Shown piece by piece: positions 47,327 to 58,690 of a DNA stretch of 64,000 bases. The notes under the pieces are model-generated. The model searched no databases. It was not told the DNA's origin and saw only the letters and a list, made by a program, of their open reading frames with translations. This DNA is from Atrina japonica. Lineage: Eukaryota > Mollusca > Bivalvia > Pterioida > Pinnidae. The stretch spans positions 2,890,001-2,954,000 of the forward strand of contig BROG01000006.1 of NCBI GenBank assembly GCA_030159075.1. Reading direction: 5' to 3'. The position numbers were made by a program, and so were the translations under genes. Position 1 is the first letter of the stretch. Each line of letters starts with the position of its first letter.

Positions 47327-47635
47327 TACAGTAAAACCTGTATATAGGGGCCACCCAAGGGACCAGAAAATATTGGCCTTTATGTGCAGGTGACCCTTAT
47401 ACACCATCAGCGTCGGAAGCAAATTGAAAGTGGGGGGGCTAAACCAACTTAAAACACATACACACGCCAGAAACGTCTATATCCTATGTCTATATTTGCA
47501 AAAAATAGCCTAGCCTAGCCCCCCCGGTTCAGACGCCTATGTACACAGGTTCAATTTAGTTGTAGTATGCAATCAAGGGACTTATAAACAGGTGATCCTT
47601 ATACAGAGGTGGCCGCTATAGCAGGTTTTACTGTA
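47327..47635. mobile_element. MITE with TACAGTAAAACCTG termini, carrying a nested element
   Basis: Left end ATACAGTAAAACCTGTATATAGGGGCCACC; right end GGTGGCCGCTATAGCAGGTTTTACTGTA. These are inverted repeats ~28 bp long with TA at the edges, as in Tc1/mariner-type MITEs. The middle (47,408-47,548) is a second element. Confidence 0.8.
47408..47548. mobile_element. Nested MITE with GCGTCGGAAGC/GTTC(C)GACGC termini, copy 1
   Basis: Runs from CAGCGTCGGAAGCAAATTGA to GGTTCAGACGCCTATG. It matches the element at 49,977-50,148 through GGGGGGCTAAACCAACTTAAAACACA and the CACACGCCAGAA block. The short ends are complementary (GGCGTCGGAA / TTCCGACGCC). Confidence 0.75.
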
Positions 47636-49424
47636 CAAGTACATTGTACATGTAGCTCACTTTTGGTATATAGACAAAGGAATCATTTACAACTTAAAAG
47701 TATATCGCTCAATTAAAACCTCTATGTCTTCAGATGAAATCCATGTTGTCCGTTTAATTAAAAAAAAGTTAAATGAATCACAAGTTTGGTATCTTTATTT
47801 ATATTAGTAAAATGACCATACATGTACATCACATGTAGTTACTTTTATTTTACCGAATTTAGTCCACTGTGACGTAAAAATCTTGATTGAGAAGGTACAG
47901 GACCCTGTCCCAAAAAGGGTCAATTAGTCCCTGGGTTGGTGATTTAAGGAATCTAACTTACCTGTTTTTCACCTGCATATCTTTTACAATTAATACTGTA
48001 ATGCCTATCAATGATGAAATAATAAAGTCTTTCATGGATATACTTGTATAAATTTGGATCCTAAAAGAAAACTAATACTGGGAGCATAGGGATATTTCAG
48101 AAATGTATGCTAACACAGGTCATGCCATATCTATTCAAATGCTATGACTTGGATCCTCAGGCCAGATTCAGAGCTGCCACTGACTATGGGCACGATTAAA
48201 CTCGCTGACATTCCTGTGTACATACACATACATGTAGTGACTTTTCCCTGACTGAATTGTAATTTTTACTGACCAATCAAGCAATAAATATTCCAAGCCA
48301 AAGTTGATCACCAGTGGCAGTTTTGTATTTCATAAGGATTTTTGTTAATTATATAATGTACATGAATGCAATTTTAGTATAGGCCCTATACCTTTATACA
48401 TTTTGATCTGATTTTTTGTTTATGAAAAACATATATATATATATATATATATTAATCATAGTAATATACTCCCCAGTCGATACTAGTTGTAATCGCAGTG
48501 TAGAGTGATCATCTCAGTTCCATTTGTGAACGTCAACGTATCTACAGTATGAGTTGGCGAGTACGGATTACGATTGGCACGAGTTGACTACATTCGATAC
48601 GCTTGACTTCCCTGGACAGTCGCCGATTTATTATCGTCGGCATGTCTATGTTTCGTTACATTGCCAATGTTATTTTTACAAGTTCTGAAGAAAATTCCAT
48701 CACCTTTTTATATCAAGGTACACTGGAATTTGAATGTGATTTACAAAAGTAGAGTTTAAGCTAGATCTGGCGAGCATCCGTACTTTAAGCGAGTTTTAAC
48801 TAGCCTATGGAATTGTTTTGGTAGATGGTTTCTCGAGGATTCTGTCACCCCGACTCGACTCACAAGCCAGGGCTAGCCTTGTTATCAGACAATTTTCATA
48901 TATCCCAGACCTACCTTCAACACTCGAACATGATCCACACATGTGCTATATGTATCACGAATACACCTCATAGGCCTACTCGTAGGCCTGTTTTTGTTAG
49001 ACAGGTAACCAGTCAAAAGAGTGCGCGAGTTTTACTCGGTTGCTAGTTAAGTCATATCCTGGTAAATTCGGCGGTGGGTCGATGTAAACCTAATCCGAAT
49101 CTTATATCTAAAATTATGTGCGCCGAGTCCTGGTGATTTTTATCTCATTAAAATCTAATTTTATAAACATTTTTTAAATAATCTAACGTGACTGAAATAA
49201 TTTATTTTCGTGTTGCCAAAGTAGCAAAAAAGTCGTTCAAATATTCAAGTTTAATCCTTCTAAAACTGAACCTTTATTAATTACTCGAAAACAAAATATG
49301 GTAATTATTCACCCACTAGTACCTGTGCAGGAAGTAACCATCATAAACATTTGGAAATAATTGTCAGGGTGGAACATTGACCATATTACCAGAGACACAG
49401 GAAAGTCTGCCAGTTTTCTTCCGG
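47636..49424. other. Intergenic sequence
   Basis: No confident gene. An (AT)n tract at 48,428-48,453. The region 48,480-49,060 is less AT-rich, with an ORF at 48,825-49,046 that lacks recognised features; it could hold a non-coding exon or promoter, but this cannot be shown. Confidence 0.4.
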
Positions 49425-49545
49425 AAGGTCGGTGGTCTTTACCCGAGTAACCGGAGTTTCTCCTCCCCAATAAAAACTGGACGCCATCATATGACTGAAA
49501 AATTGTTGAGTGTGGCATAAAACAAAAAATCAAATCAACCAGAAA
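49425..49545 (+). mobile_element. SINE family 2 tail (plus strand)
   Basis: GGTCTTTACCCGAGTAACCG, CTGGACGCCATCATATGACT, TGTTGAGTGTGGCATAAAAC and terminal AAATCAAATCAA. Related to the piece nested at 35.9 kb. The head is not recognisable. Confidence 0.65.
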
Positions 49546-49976
49546 CATGACACGTATGTCTCTGATATTATTGTGGAAGCTTCATCCAAATTTAATATAT
49601 TTCGTAGCTTTATATCTACATCGATAAGCTCGAATATGTAATCATTCTGGATAATACGTCCGATTTTAGAATATAGTGACATAGGCCAATTTATGAAAAG
49701 TTTATTTTGTGTAATTACAGTGCAGTTATAAGAGTTATTTCCCTTTATTCATGTTGGCTAAAGCCTTAGATCCAGAATTACTTCTACACTGCGTTCATTC
49801 AAATGCATAGCGTACGCTACACCTGTAAGTAGCTTAATCGCATGCCCAAAGGAAAGGCTAAAAATAAACTTCCTGAAGTACAGCATGCTAAAAACACACG
49901 CGCTCGTAGCATTGACTGTTGTTTAATGAAATCAAAATTAATATATAAACTAAATTAAATCCATCTATCAGCAACC

Positions 49977-50148
49977 ATTGGCGTCGGAAGCAAGTTGAAA
50001 GTACGGGGGGAGGGGGGAGGGGCTAAACCAACTTAAAACACACACACACGCCAGAATTGTCTGGGGGCTAAGCCCCAATTTTCAACACCTATGTCTATCT
50101 TTGCAAAAAAAGTAGGGGGGCTAAGCCCCCGGTTCCGACGCCTATGGC
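49977..50148. mobile_element. MITE with GCGTCGGAAGC/GTTCCGACGC termini, copy 2
   Basis: From TTGGCGTCGGAAGCAAGTTG to CCCCGGTTCCGACGCCTATGG. Contains two internal copies of GGGGGCTAAGCCCC. Unlike copy 1 it is free-standing. Confidence 0.8.
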
Positions 50149-50344
50149 AACTTTCTGTCTCATATTATACTTTTTGTGACGTAAGGATATGGCACATTAT
50201 TAAAACTGGGACAAATCGCGCAATTTATACTGCCCCAAGTCGGTGATCTGTGTTGTGAGGTCACATAAACGTGTAATCTGAGTAGACAGAAAATTTAAGA
50301 TAGATAAATTTAATTTAGTTAATACTATTTTTTATTTTATCACA
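50149..50344. other. Intergenic sequence
   Basis: No gene recognised. Confidence 0.4.
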
Positions 50345-50447
50345 AAACAACCCTCGCTGCTCAATGGCTGTAAGTGCCGAGCATAGGCCAAGTGAATGAG
50401 TGAAATATTCTTGAGTGGGACGTTAAACAACAATAAACAAACAAACA
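50345..50447 (+). mobile_element. SINE family 1, 3' fragment
   Basis: Only the last third: CAACCCTCGCTGCTCAATGG to TTAAACAACAATAAACAAAC, with a deletion of the GCCCTTCACCGGCATTTGG block. Confidence 0.85.
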
Positions 50448-50746
50448 TCCTCTATACAAATAGATAAGTTGTATTTATCTCAATTATGTTGTATTGGTGT
50501 ATTAAAATATCGAACTTTAAACTGTCTCCCCCTTTTATCAGCACAGGTGTAAAACTCCGCTAGACCTTAAACTGATACAGTGGTAAACTTTGCGAACGTT
50601 CGATGTTTTATTTTACATTGTAACCGGGTTTTCTCCTCCACATATACTGTCTCAAGTGCTAATGGCCATACCTGTTCAATCGGAAACCATAATCCAGTTG
50701 TATATTGTACTTTTGAACAAATAAAATTTGATTTATAAATTAATTT

Positions 50747-51020
50747 GAGCCGGCCTGGCTCAGTCGGTAGCGCGCTCGACTCTGGATCGTGAGGTCGAGT
50801 CCCGCCGGCGACAGATTGGTTTCCTGTCTTTCGGATGAGACAGTAAAAGCTGGAGGTCCCGTGTCACAGTAGGTGTCGGCACGTTAAAGAACCCTCACTG
50901 CTCAATGGCCGTAAGTGCCGAGCATAGGCCAAAATTTGAAGCCCTTCACCGGCATTTGGTGACGTCTCCATATGAGTGAAATATTCTTGGGTGGGACGTT
51001 AAACAACAATAAACAAACAA
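50747..51020 (+). mobile_element. SINE family 1, full length with 12-bp TSD
   Basis: Head GAGCCGGCCTGGCTCAGTCG to tail GTTAAACAACAATAAACAAAC, flanked by ATAAATTAATTT at 50,735-50,746 and 51,021-51,032. Young-looking except for a 5-bp deletion beside the B box. Confidence 0.95.
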
Positions 51021-51032
51021 ATAAATTAATTT

Positions 51033-51825
51033 AAGTATTTTAAAAATATTTTGTTAACTTGTTTATTTCCCAAGATACTAGCAATTATACCTCATTTAGA
51101 AATTATCTTCCTTGGTCTGTCAAAACTGCAATGATGACGCCATGCTGGTTAATAATTTCATCATTCAATGTAGTCTGTGACAGAATTGGAAAATTAAATT
51201 CTAAATTCTTCAAAAGCTAACTAGTCATCTTTTTACAGTGATTACTCTTAGACGAATTTGGCTATACATTTATAGCTATTACTTGGCATTGTATTATGCC
51301 TCTTTCCCTTTAGAAAATCTATTTAAAATTGGAGCTAACTGGTGAAATCTAATTGACAGAAACGATCGTCTTGAGCATTATAAATATGCTATTATGTTAA
51401 CAACATGTTAACAGTTTGTTGAATGTCATCCATTTTTTACATTAAATGGGCATGCGATAGGTTGTATATGTGGACGTCGGTCATACAGGGAACTTACACT
51501 AAGGGTCATGCAATGACTACAATAAGGTAGGGTTTTCCCATCACTTAAGTTTTGGGTCTAGGGTCCGAAAAGTGGGGAAATATTTAACATATTAACTTTA
51601 TCCTCTATTTGAAGTTTTATTGACAGAAACGATCGTCTTGAGCCTTAGTGGTCTTTTTTTGAAACATTAACTTTGGTATTATGTTTATAGTATTTTCATC
51701 ACTAGGTCGACGTCGTTGTTGCACGGTTGGTGGACTCTCTGAGCTCCAAAGAGTATTTCGCGGAGTCTCATTCCTCGGACAAAATAAGATAGTTGATTCT
51801 TTCATGAATTTGTCATATATACCAT
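51033..51825. other. Intergenic sequence with 25-bp direct repeat
   Basis: A perfect 25-bp repeat beginning ATTGACAGAAACGATCGTCT occurs at 51,352-51,376 and 51,619-51,643, 267 bp apart. No gene supported; 61-79 codon ORFs on both strands near 51,680-51,920 run into the SINE and are not convincing. Confidence 0.6.
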
Positions 51826-51837
51826 ACAGCCAAAAAT

Positions 51838-52119
51838 GTTTTTTTTTTTTTTTTTATTGTTGTTTAACGTCCCACTCAAGGATATTTCACTCATATGGAG
51901 ACGTCACCAAATGCCGGTGAAGGGCTACACATTTTGACCTGTGCTCGGCACTTACGGCCATTGAGCAGTGAAGGTTCTTAAGCGTGCCGACACCTACTGT
52001 GACACGGGACCTCCAGTTTTTACTGTCTCATCCGAAAGACAGGAAACCAACCTGCCGCCTGCGGGACTCGAACTCACGATCCAGAGTCGAGCGCGCTACC
52101 GACTGAGCCAGGTCGGCTC
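51838..52119 (-). mobile_element. SINE family 1, full length with 12-bp TSD (minus strand)
   Basis: Poly-T at its left edge is the complement of the A-rich tail. Flanked by ACAGCCAAAAAT at 51,826-51,837 and 52,120-52,131. Confidence 0.95.
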
Positions 52120-52131
52120 ACAGCCAAAAAT

Positions 52132-52539
52132 AAATAGGAAATATTTTTTCAGGCAACATTCATTCTTTTTTATTTATCGATACCGTTTAAATTATTCAGT
52201 TTAATTTTCACCGAACTTGACCTTTTCACCGAACTAGAAAGGTTTCCATGGAACATTTGCGAAAGGCGTGGCATGGCAGTAGGGGTCGCCGACACCTGGT
52301 CTTATCCCGTTTGGGATTCGCGATTGTCTTCATGTTGAGACCATTGTATGTCTAATTTGTCGTGTTCTAATGGACTTGATTTTCGATTATCAATTGATAC
52401 TTCTTCATTTTTACTTATAGATGTTTTGTTTTTATATCGTCATTTAACAAAATTATAATTCATAAATAGATCTATATAATCTTAGTAAAGTTAAAATAAA
52501 TAAAATTTATCACTTAGATTAAAATTTTCCCATAGTATC
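52132..52539. other. Intergenic sequence
   Basis: No gene recognised. Confidence 0.4.
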
Positions 52540-54440
52540 GTAAGAAATAAAAGGAATTTATGTCAGTATTCTTCGACCTTGAGAAGGCTCATGACACAAC
52601 ATGGAAACATGGAATATTAAAGATCTACATGGGGCAAGATAACGTGGCCGAATACCAAACTTTATTTCAAAAGTTTTAGAAAACCGAAATTTTAAAGTAA
52701 GACACACTGTTTGAAAGTCAAGAAATTTGTGTTCCAAAAGGTAGTATATTTTTAGTTACACTTTTTAATTTAAACATAAACAGTTTCAGTAAAATTTTAA
52801 CTCAAGACGTGTAAGGATCAATATATGTTGATGATTTTGTCATGTCTGACAGTGCCATACAAATGCATACCATAGAATGTCAACTGCGGCTATCCCTAAG
52901 AAATGTAGAGCAATGAACAACAGAATTTTCCAATTCAAAAACAGTATGCATGCATTTTTGCAATCAGCGGGGTATTCATTCGGACCCTGAAATATATCTA
53001 AATGGCAAACAAAATTATAGGTCTTATTTTTGACAAAAACTTTCTTTCATCCGTCACTTTAAATTATTAAAAATAGAATGTCTAAATATGTCTAAACAGT
53101 TCTCCTGTAATTATATCGTTCACTTGTTCGATGGAAACTTGACTATGGATGCATTGTGTGTGGCTCTGCTCGCTGTTCCTACTTAAAATACTTGATACCG
53201 TTCATCACCATGGTTTGCGTCATGCACTTGGTGCATTTAGAACATTGGCAGTAAACAGTTTGTATGTAGAAGCTGGAGAGTTACCACTGGACCAACGACG
53301 AATCAACCCGACGTTACAGTATATTACAAATTAAAATCGGATCCTGACAATCCGGTATACGACTGTGTCTTTCAACTACTGTATGAGCAAATGTACGAAA
53401 ATCGTACAAAAACTATTGCTCCGGTTGGCATTAAAATAAAAGAACATATTGAAGACTGTGACTTATTTCTTTACACTATTTCAGACTTAAATACATACAT
53501 TACACCTCCCTAGGAACTTATATAACCAACTGTTGACATATCTCGGAACAAAAATTAAAATCTTAATCAATTCCAAGACTTAAAACAACAATATTTGGAA
53601 CTGAAAGAAACTTATGACAACAACAACCTTTTAACTTTTTACTTATTTTCACTGATAGATCAATGTCCCCAACCAAGGTTTCAGCTGCAGCTGTTATTAT
53701 CTTCGAATTTCTCAAAACAAACATGCCAAGTGATGCCTCTATCTTCACCACTGAGGCTACGACGATTTTACTGGCATTAAATTGTATGAAGACAAAAGCT
53801 ATAAGAAAATGTATTACAAATATATTTTCTCAGATACTTTGTCTGGCTTCAAATAAATTGAACATGTAAACCTCATAATTCATGAAATAATAGAGACAGT
53901 GAATTATTTAACCTATCTAGGTACAGATGTTCACTTCTGTTGGATTCCTAGCCATATTGGCTTAAAAGGAAATACCAAAGCTGATGGAGTTGCTAAATTA
54001 GTAATGAACAATTTAAAGTCTGAAAATAAAATTCATTTCACAGATGATCTTAAACCACATAACAACACCGTTAAAACAACATTGGAATATGCAAAGTGAA
54101 AATAAATTACATGAAATAAATACAAAATTTGTCAATAATTCATCAGTATTCACTAGTAATGGAAAAGATGAGGTTACTCTGACCAGACTCGTATTGGTCA
54201 CAGTAACCTTAGTCATGTATATTGATTATTTAAGAAAGAACCACCGAAATGTATACTATACCGTGTGGATCAAGACTGACAATTAAAATATGTTAATAGA
54301 ATGTACTGATTTTAAATTTACTCGTGAGAAATATTGCCCCGATATAGATCTGAATAGTGTATTTATAAATATCGCTGGCGATATCATTTTAGACTATCTA
54401 AAAAGCATTGGTTTATATTAAAAGATTTAAAATGACTAAA
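52540..54440 (+). pseudogene. Jockey/I-type LINE with RNase H, 5'-truncated and decayed
   Basis: Plus strand. An RT palm start MSVFFDLEKAHDTTWKHGIL (about 52,560) is followed by a catalytic YVDDFVMSDS (about 52,825). The thumb-like segment HHGLRHALGAFRT, then LYVEAGELPLDQRR, lies at 53,200-53,310. RNase H-like blocks SMSPTKVSAAAVIIFEF and SIFTTEATTILLAL (53,655-53,780) and HFCWIPSHIGLKGNTKADGV (53,930-53,990) follow. A C-terminal tail reads DFKFTREKYCPDIDLNSVF (54,310). Endonuclease and ORF1 are missing and there are many frameshifts. Related to the minus-strand LINE at 28.4-30.5 kb. Confidence 0.75.
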
Positions 54441-54465
54441 TAGTTTTTATTTATAATAATATACA

Positions 54466-54868
54466 AACATATGAAGATTTCATATACAGAGGTAAACTAC
54501 TCACTGACGAATTATTGACACAGTGATATCGAAAACCGCGTTTAATGTCAACGTTACGTAAATTTTACGGTCGGTATAATAGTCTTGTTTGCGATTACTC
54601 TGTTTCACTAAGTGAAATGTTGAGTTGCCTTTTCGTTGGCGGTTGTTGAGACGTCTGTACCAAGTGTGACGAGGATTCAATCCTCACGTATTCCATTGGA
54701 CTTGACTGCGGACTCACGGCGGGTGTGACCAGTCGACAAGGGATGCTTACTACTCTATGGCATCTGATCCCACATCTTGGTTTCCAGAGGTTCGTGTTTG
54801 TCCTTTTTTTACCGGATTTGTATCTGTGTCCTGGACATTCTATTGATTTATACTTTGGTAATTGAGAT
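54466..54868 (+). mobile_element. Penelope-like element copy F, 3' end
   Basis: Plus-strand fragment starting within YEDFIYRGKLLTDE, directly after LINE sequence. It covers the RT C-terminus (a TGA in place of an RT codon at 54,523) and the 3' module, and ends ACTTTGGTAATTGAGA. Moderately diverged. Confidence 0.75.
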
Positions 54869-55010
54869 GTTTTATATTATAAACATATTGTCTTGTACAA
54901 CAATTTTAGTGTTCAAAAGTTTTATCAGGAAAATATACTCACTATGTTTTTACGTTAAAAAGAAATAAATAATTTATCATGCATCTCCACGATAGAACTG
55001 AAATATTGTT

Positions 55011-55044
55011 GGAAGTGGCGTTAAACAACAATAAACAAATAAAA
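55011..55044 (+). mobile_element. SINE-tail fragment
   Basis: TGTTGGAAGTGGCGTTAAACAACAATAAACAAAT is the terminal ~34 bp of a family 1-like SINE; the rest is absent. Confidence 0.55.
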
Positions 55045-55064
55045 GCCAGTTAAAGCCAGTTCCA

Positions 55065-57386
55065 CTTTATTCTGTTCCTTTTACAAATCTCAATAAACTT
55101 TTTCAAGAAGCAAGAATGAATCCCTACACGGATTCTTCAACCCCAGAATACATACTGAACTCCATTATAATGGACATCGCTTATCACAGACTGTTTAAGC
55201 CTGCACGCGTTACATACGATGACTGTTCTGAACAGAAACGTCTTTTCTTTAAACTTAAATTCACAAATAAAGGCATAGACGCTTTAAACACTGGCAATGT
55301 TCTAAATCACAAAAAAGTTCAGTCCTGTATTCCACCATATTTTTAAACTGAAGACCACGCCTTGCATTTCATATAGCTATACACCTAGCATCGCATCCAA
55401 GCTATTCAATTACAAACAGGTTTTGCAGTGCCTAGACATCAACACTCTTCTACACAACACTGTCACATGTTCATGTGCTTCATCTCCTTTCAAATACAAT
55501 ATTATCGGGCATGTCATTACCGGCGACGTTTCTATTGTTGAAAATGAAAGCCTCAAAAATCTTATTTTAAGGGGCCCTAAATACCGGGAAGCCCGTTCCT
55601 TTAATTGGCGTCAGAATTTCAGTGTAGTTACGGATTCTGTCGAAGATTATGCCAGAGAATGGGCCAAACATGAAGACGTAGAACCAGACACTTTGTCTGA
55701 ATGGCTGAAAGCCATACGATGGTTGATAAAATCTCGTATTCGAAAACTTAAAGGGACTATGAAAACACATTATCCCTCTGTATTTAATGATCCAGAAGTA
55801 GTATCTGAACTGGATAGGTTACATGACCAATATGTACTGGTACCAGCAGACAAAGCCTCAAATAATGTAGTTTTTATTTGTAAGGCACATTACTATAATT
55901 GTTTATTAGAAGAACTTGGGTTTAATACGAATTCCGGAAATACTACATACACACGTAGCTCACATTCAAAGGACGAGATCCTTCAAAATCACGTGGCCGT
56001 ATTACGCTCATTTGATATACCTACAACAGATACCGATTTCGAGCTACCATATTTATACTGGATACCTAAACTTCATAAAACCCCATATAAGCAAAGATAC
56101 ATAGCAGGATCCAGCAAATGTTCTACCAAACCTTTATCTTTACTCCTTACCAGGATATTGACAGCCATTAAGGAGAAACTTCAACAATACTGTACAGTTG
56201 CTTATTCCAGAAGCGGTGTAAATCAGATGTGGATACTTACAAATTCTAAACAGCTTTTAGAAAATTTGAAGGCACACAATTTTTCTCGAATTCACAGTAT
56301 CAAAACTTATGACTTCTCTACTCTTTACACTACTATTCCACATAAAAAATTAAAAGTAAGACTTTTCAGCATCATAGACAAAAGGTGGTACCCGAAAATT
56401 TAAATATCTAGTGATTGGCTATCAGGATACTTATTTCGTCAAACACCACTCTGATTCTACACATAAATATACTGAAGTTGATATAAAAACATGCTGGAAT
56501 TGCTAATAGACAATATATTTGTAATGTTTGGAGACGTGGTCTTTCCACAAACTATCGGCATTCGTATGGAACCAATTATGCTCCTTTATTGGCCGACCTG
56601 TTCCTTTATTCATACGAAGCAGACATCATTCAGAAACTGCTGAATCAAAAGAAGAAAAAGTTAGCGGTGTCCTTTAATTTGACATTTAGATATATCGACG
56701 ACGTTTTGTCAATTAATAATGACAATTTTCATACATATGTCAATGCGATATATCCCAGTGAACTAGAAATTAAAGATACAACAGAATCAAGCACACACGC
56801 TTCATACTTAGACATTTTACTTAAAATAAACACAGACGGGAAATTAACAACTAAGCTATACGATAAACGCGACGATTTCGGCTTTCCCATCGTAAATTTT
56901 CCACATTTAAGTAGTAATATCCCTCAGTCACCCGCATATGGAGTTTATATTTCACAAATGATCCGATATGCCAGGGCGTGCACAACATATGAAGATTTCA
57001 TATACAGAGGTAAACTACTCACTGACAAATTATTGACACAGGGATATCGAAAACCGCGTTTAATGTCAACGTTCCGCAAATTTTACGGTCGGTATAATAG
57101 TCTTGTTTGCGAGTACTCTGTTTCACTAAGTAAAATGATGAGTTGCCTTTTCGTTGGCGGTTGTTGAGACGTCTGTACCATATGTGACGAGGATACACTC
57201 CTCACTTGTTTCGTTGGACTTGACTGTGGACTCACGGCGGGTGTGACCGGTCGACAGGGGATGCTTACTCCTCCATGGCACCTAATCCCACCTCTTGGAT
57301 TCCAGAGGTCCGTGTTTGTCCATTTTTACCGGATTTGTATCTGTGTCCTGGACATTCTATTGATTTATACTTTGGTATCTGAAATG
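55065..57386 (+). mobile_element. Penelope-like element copy G (best preserved)
   Basis: Plus strand. Upstream coding block 55,116-55,346. A 326-codon RT ORF at 55,423-56,403 holds LYWIPKLHKTPYKQRYIAGS, SGVNQMWILTNSKQLLENL and YDFSTLYTTIPH. A ~30-bp deletion or frameshift near 56,385 and a gap to 56,588 follow. A 192-codon ORF at 56,589-57,167 then has the catalytic FRYIDDVLSINN, the SYLDILLKINTDGK and the KFYGRYNSLVC segments. The 3' module ends near 57,386. The RT resembles Penelope-type enzymes (DFSxLYTxIP, GIPMGTNCAP, YIDD). No C-terminal GIY-YIG is present. Two frame breaks make this copy non-autonomous. Confidence 0.8.
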
Positions 57387-57711
57387 GTTATATTCCAGTA
57401 CACTCGTTTAACTAGAGACGAATAAAACTAGTCTTTACTCATGTGTTTCGGCGTGAATTAACTGGAAATACATTTAGCGAGCACATTTTTTGAACACCCT
57501 TTAAAGAGATAAAATCTTGAACCTAAAAGCTCATTTATACTTCTTATCATTACATAACAACATTGTCGAAACGGGATGTAAAATAACAAACATTTACACT
57601 TCCGCTTATAGATAACTTTGCTGACATTTTATATAATTTAATCTAAACGAGTCGCTTCAAAATGAAATAAACAAAGAATGCATTAAATTCATTTTGACCT
57701 GTTACTAGTGT

Positions 57712-58008
57712 TTGTTTGTTTGTTTAATGTAGTTTATTGTTGTTTAACGTCCCACTGAAGAATATTTCACTCATATGGAGACGTCACCAAATGCCGGTGA
57801 AGGGCTTCAACTTTTGGCCTATGCTCGGCACTTACGGCCATTGAGCAGTGAGGGTTCTTTAACGTGCCGAAACCGACTGTCACACGGGACCTCCAGATTT
57901 TTACTGTCTCATCCGAAAGACAGGAAACCAACCTGTCGCCGGCGGGACTCGAACTCACGACCTCACGATCCAGAGTCGAGCGCGCTACCGACTGAGCCAG
58001 GCCGGCTC
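57712..58008 (-). mobile_element. SINE family 1, full length with 14-bp TSD
   Basis: Minus-strand copy flanked by CCTGTTACTAGTGT at 57,698-57,711 and 58,009-58,022. Reproduced in the second unit at 61,957. Confidence 0.95.
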
Positions 58009-58226
58009 CCTGTTACTAGTGTATATTATGGGAAAATGAATTAGTGCCAGTTGTGCCCCGTCAGGTAACGTGTTTGTTTATTATGTTAATACGAAATAGC
58101 ATTTAATCAGTAGTTTTAACTTAGATAGAAGAAAAAACCGATTGTTACATACGTTTGTATTTGTCAACAACGTTTACCAATTAAAAAACGATATTTGTAT
58201 GACTGTAAAGGCTCAATAAACTTCCA

Positions 58227-58340
58227 ATGGCTTCGCAATCACAAAATGCACAAGGTATGTAGTATTTATAGAATTCATTTCATATAACTTTCGTATTATG
58301 TTTATAATATTTACAGATGATTCTCTAGTTCCTGCTCCAA
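58227..58340 (+). CDS. Candidate first two exons of an unidentified gene
   Basis: ATG at 58,227 opens a 28-nt exon (MASQSQNAQ) ending at a consensus donor CAAG|GTATGT. A 62-nt intron with acceptor TAATATTTACAG (AG at 58,316) leads to a 24-nt exon reading DSLVPAP in phase, ending before GTAAGA. Both short exons have consensus borders. Downstream exons were not found in the window, and a first exon or micro-exon reading is an inference. Duplicated at 62,470-62,583. It could be chance. Confidence 0.25.
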
Positions 58341-58514
58341 GTAAGATAATTTCATATATTGAGTCAAAATACTGTTTAAGTTATAGATATTTGCATGCAA
58401 GTTATCATCTTGTAATATTTACGTCCCTGTGTGCCGTCATCATGTTTCACAAACTACAATGGAGTTGTTTTTCAAATGTGTATGAATTGTGTTTGTCACA
58501 ACATTGAACAATTT
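58341..58514. other. Intergenic sequence
   Basis: The 69-codon ORF through this segment (58,298-58,507) overlaps the proposed splice sites and is not convincing. Confidence 0.35.
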
Positions 58515-58690
58515 ATCAGTCGGCCAGTTTTTAATGTGGGAGTTGAGAACCTGCTTACATTGTACCCGGGATGCAGCAAGTAAATTGGCAAACTTTGTCA
58601 CGAGGACACTAAAACCTGCACTGATCAGAAGCTGAGATACTTTATCGTCTAAAGCGCGATGCTCTAGCCACTCGACCTAGTTCCTTTTTA
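58515..58690 (-). mobile_element. Possible tRNA-headed SINE remnant
   Basis: On the minus strand GGTCGAGTGGCTAGAGCATCG resembles a tRNA A-box region, followed by body-like sequence ending near CCTGGGTACAATG. Flank CGGCCAGTTTTTAATG at the left resembles SINE 2 tail blocks. Duplicated at 62,758-62,933. Confidence 0.35.
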
